A DNA stretch of 6,264 nucleotides, taken from positions 1-6,264 of the forward strand of contig SXYT01000004.1 of assembly GCA_005788205.1 (NCBI GenBank), written 5' to 3'. The translations under genes were made by a program, and so were the position numbers. Source of the DNA: Actinomycetota bacterium. GTDB taxonomy: Bacteria; Actinomycetota; Acidimicrobiia; Acidimicrobiales; Ilumatobacteraceae. Within the stretch, counting starts at the first letter, position 1. Each line of letters opens with the position of its first letter. The notes below the pieces were generated by a model. The model made no database searches. It had not been told where the DNA came from and was given only the letters and a program-made list of their open reading frames with translations. Positions 5,811-6,264 of the stretch are shown piece after piece.

Positions 5811-6264
5811 CGAGGTCGTAGAGATGATGACAGTCGTTCAGCGTGAGGAGGCTGACGGTCGCGTCGATGCGCACCGTGGTGATGCTGGTGTTCTCGACCA
5901 TCATCCAGAGAGAACGGTGCGTCCCGAGCGCATCGGCCAGGTATGCGTTGATCGCCCCGCCGTGGCACACCACCGCGATGCAACCGCCGGCGTGCCGTTC
6001 CGCGAGCCGGGCAACGCGCCCCGCGATCCGGCTGCGGAACTCCCCGTCTGTCTCGGCGTTCGGAATCCCGTCCCAGCGGCCGGTGGCCGCCCATTCGAGG
6101 AACTCCCTGTCACCGGTTGCCGCCCGGCGCCTGAACTCGCCGTTTGACCAGTCGCCAAGGCGAATCTCCTCGAGATCCTCGTGGACGACGACGTCGAGTC
6201 CATGGTGGAGTGCCACCTGCCATGCAGTGTCGTGGGCCCGTCTCAGGTGGCTCGAGTAGACGGC
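5794..6264 (-). CDS. Histidine phosphatase / phosphoglycerate mutase-like protein, 5' end outside window
   Basis: The frame stays open to the right edge, so the 156 residues seen are the C-terminal part of a longer protein; about 50 N-terminal residues, including the RHG motif with the phospho-accepting histidine, lie beyond 6264. The visible part begins AVYSSHLRRAHDTA, the conserved S-x-L-x-R-A-x-x-T-A helix, and continues with EEIRLGDWSNGEF, which carries the catalytic acid. VVCHGGAINAY holds the second catalytic histidine. This set defines the branch-1 histidine phosphatase superfamily (GpmB/CobC-like). Members act on varied phospho-metabolites, so the substrate is not assignable. A GTG at 6216 is in frame but would remove the conserved SSHLRRA helix, so it is not the start. 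Confidence 0.88.
   Translation of the reverse strand, partial: AVYSSHLRRAHDTAWQVALHHGLDVVVHEDLEEIRLGDWSNGEFRRRAATGDREFLEWAATGRWDGIPNAETDGEFRSRIAGRVARLAERHAGGCIAVVCHGGAINAYLADALGTHRSLWMMVENTSITTVRIDATVSLLTLNDCHHLYDLVTELG

Noticed and set aside
1..6264. Multi-gene defence, mobile or biosynthetic system
   Set aside because: No transposase, integrase, CRISPR repeat, toxin-antitoxin pair or linked biosynthetic set is visible. The genes alternate in strand and belong to common metabolic and wall families.

Overview
The window is high-GC DNA with a strong preference for G or C at third codon positions. Its features fit an actinobacterium: a secreted peptidoglycan hydrolase with a Thr/Ala/Pro-rich linker, an actinobacterial-type winged-helix methyltransferase, a CtaA-type heme A synthase, and signs of leaderless transcription. 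The Thr/Val/Ala/Pro linker and the GCDDWPNC loop of the heme A synthase recall Acidimicrobiia (Ilumatobacter/Microthrix-like), but that placement is an impression and not a proof.

Layout, left to right: (1) the last 17 codons of an unidentified + strand gene (to 56); (2) a winged-helix/SAM-dependent methyltransferase (86-1192, +) behind a palindromic operator-like site and a leaderless-type -10 box; (3) a strong 13-bp stem hairpin (1196-1229) closing the methyltransferase; (4) on the - strand, a secreted zinc endopeptidase with three peptidoglycan-binding domains and an M23 domain (1280-2677); (5) a 246-bp divergent intergenic region with inverted repeats; (6) a classical short-chain dehydrogenase (2924-3715, +); (7) tail to tail with it, 11 bp away, an uncharacterised - strand protein with an RDRSWGVR motif (3727 to about 4830); (8) a short divergent promoter region, then heme A synthase ctaA (start re-assigned to GTG 4905, to 5810, +); (9) overlapping its 3' end by 17 bp, the C-terminal part of a - strand histidine phosphatase that runs out of the window (5794-6264).

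The genes alternate in strand and do not form one operon, so each is probably transcribed on its own. Functionally this is a mixed neighbourhood: small-molecule methylation, cell-wall remodelling, oxidoreduction of an unknown alcohol/ketone, respiratory heme A biosynthesis and a phosphatase. The short-chain dehydrogenase and the RDRSWGVR protein could share a lipid or steroid-like substrate, but only convergent adjacency supports this.

I found no CRISPR array, mobile element, RNA gene or recognisable multi-gene novel system. The most worthwhile leads are regulatory (operator at 56-69, hairpin at 2758-2808, nested hairpins at 1183-1229, repeated leaderless promoter geometry) and the uncharacterised protein at 3727-4830.
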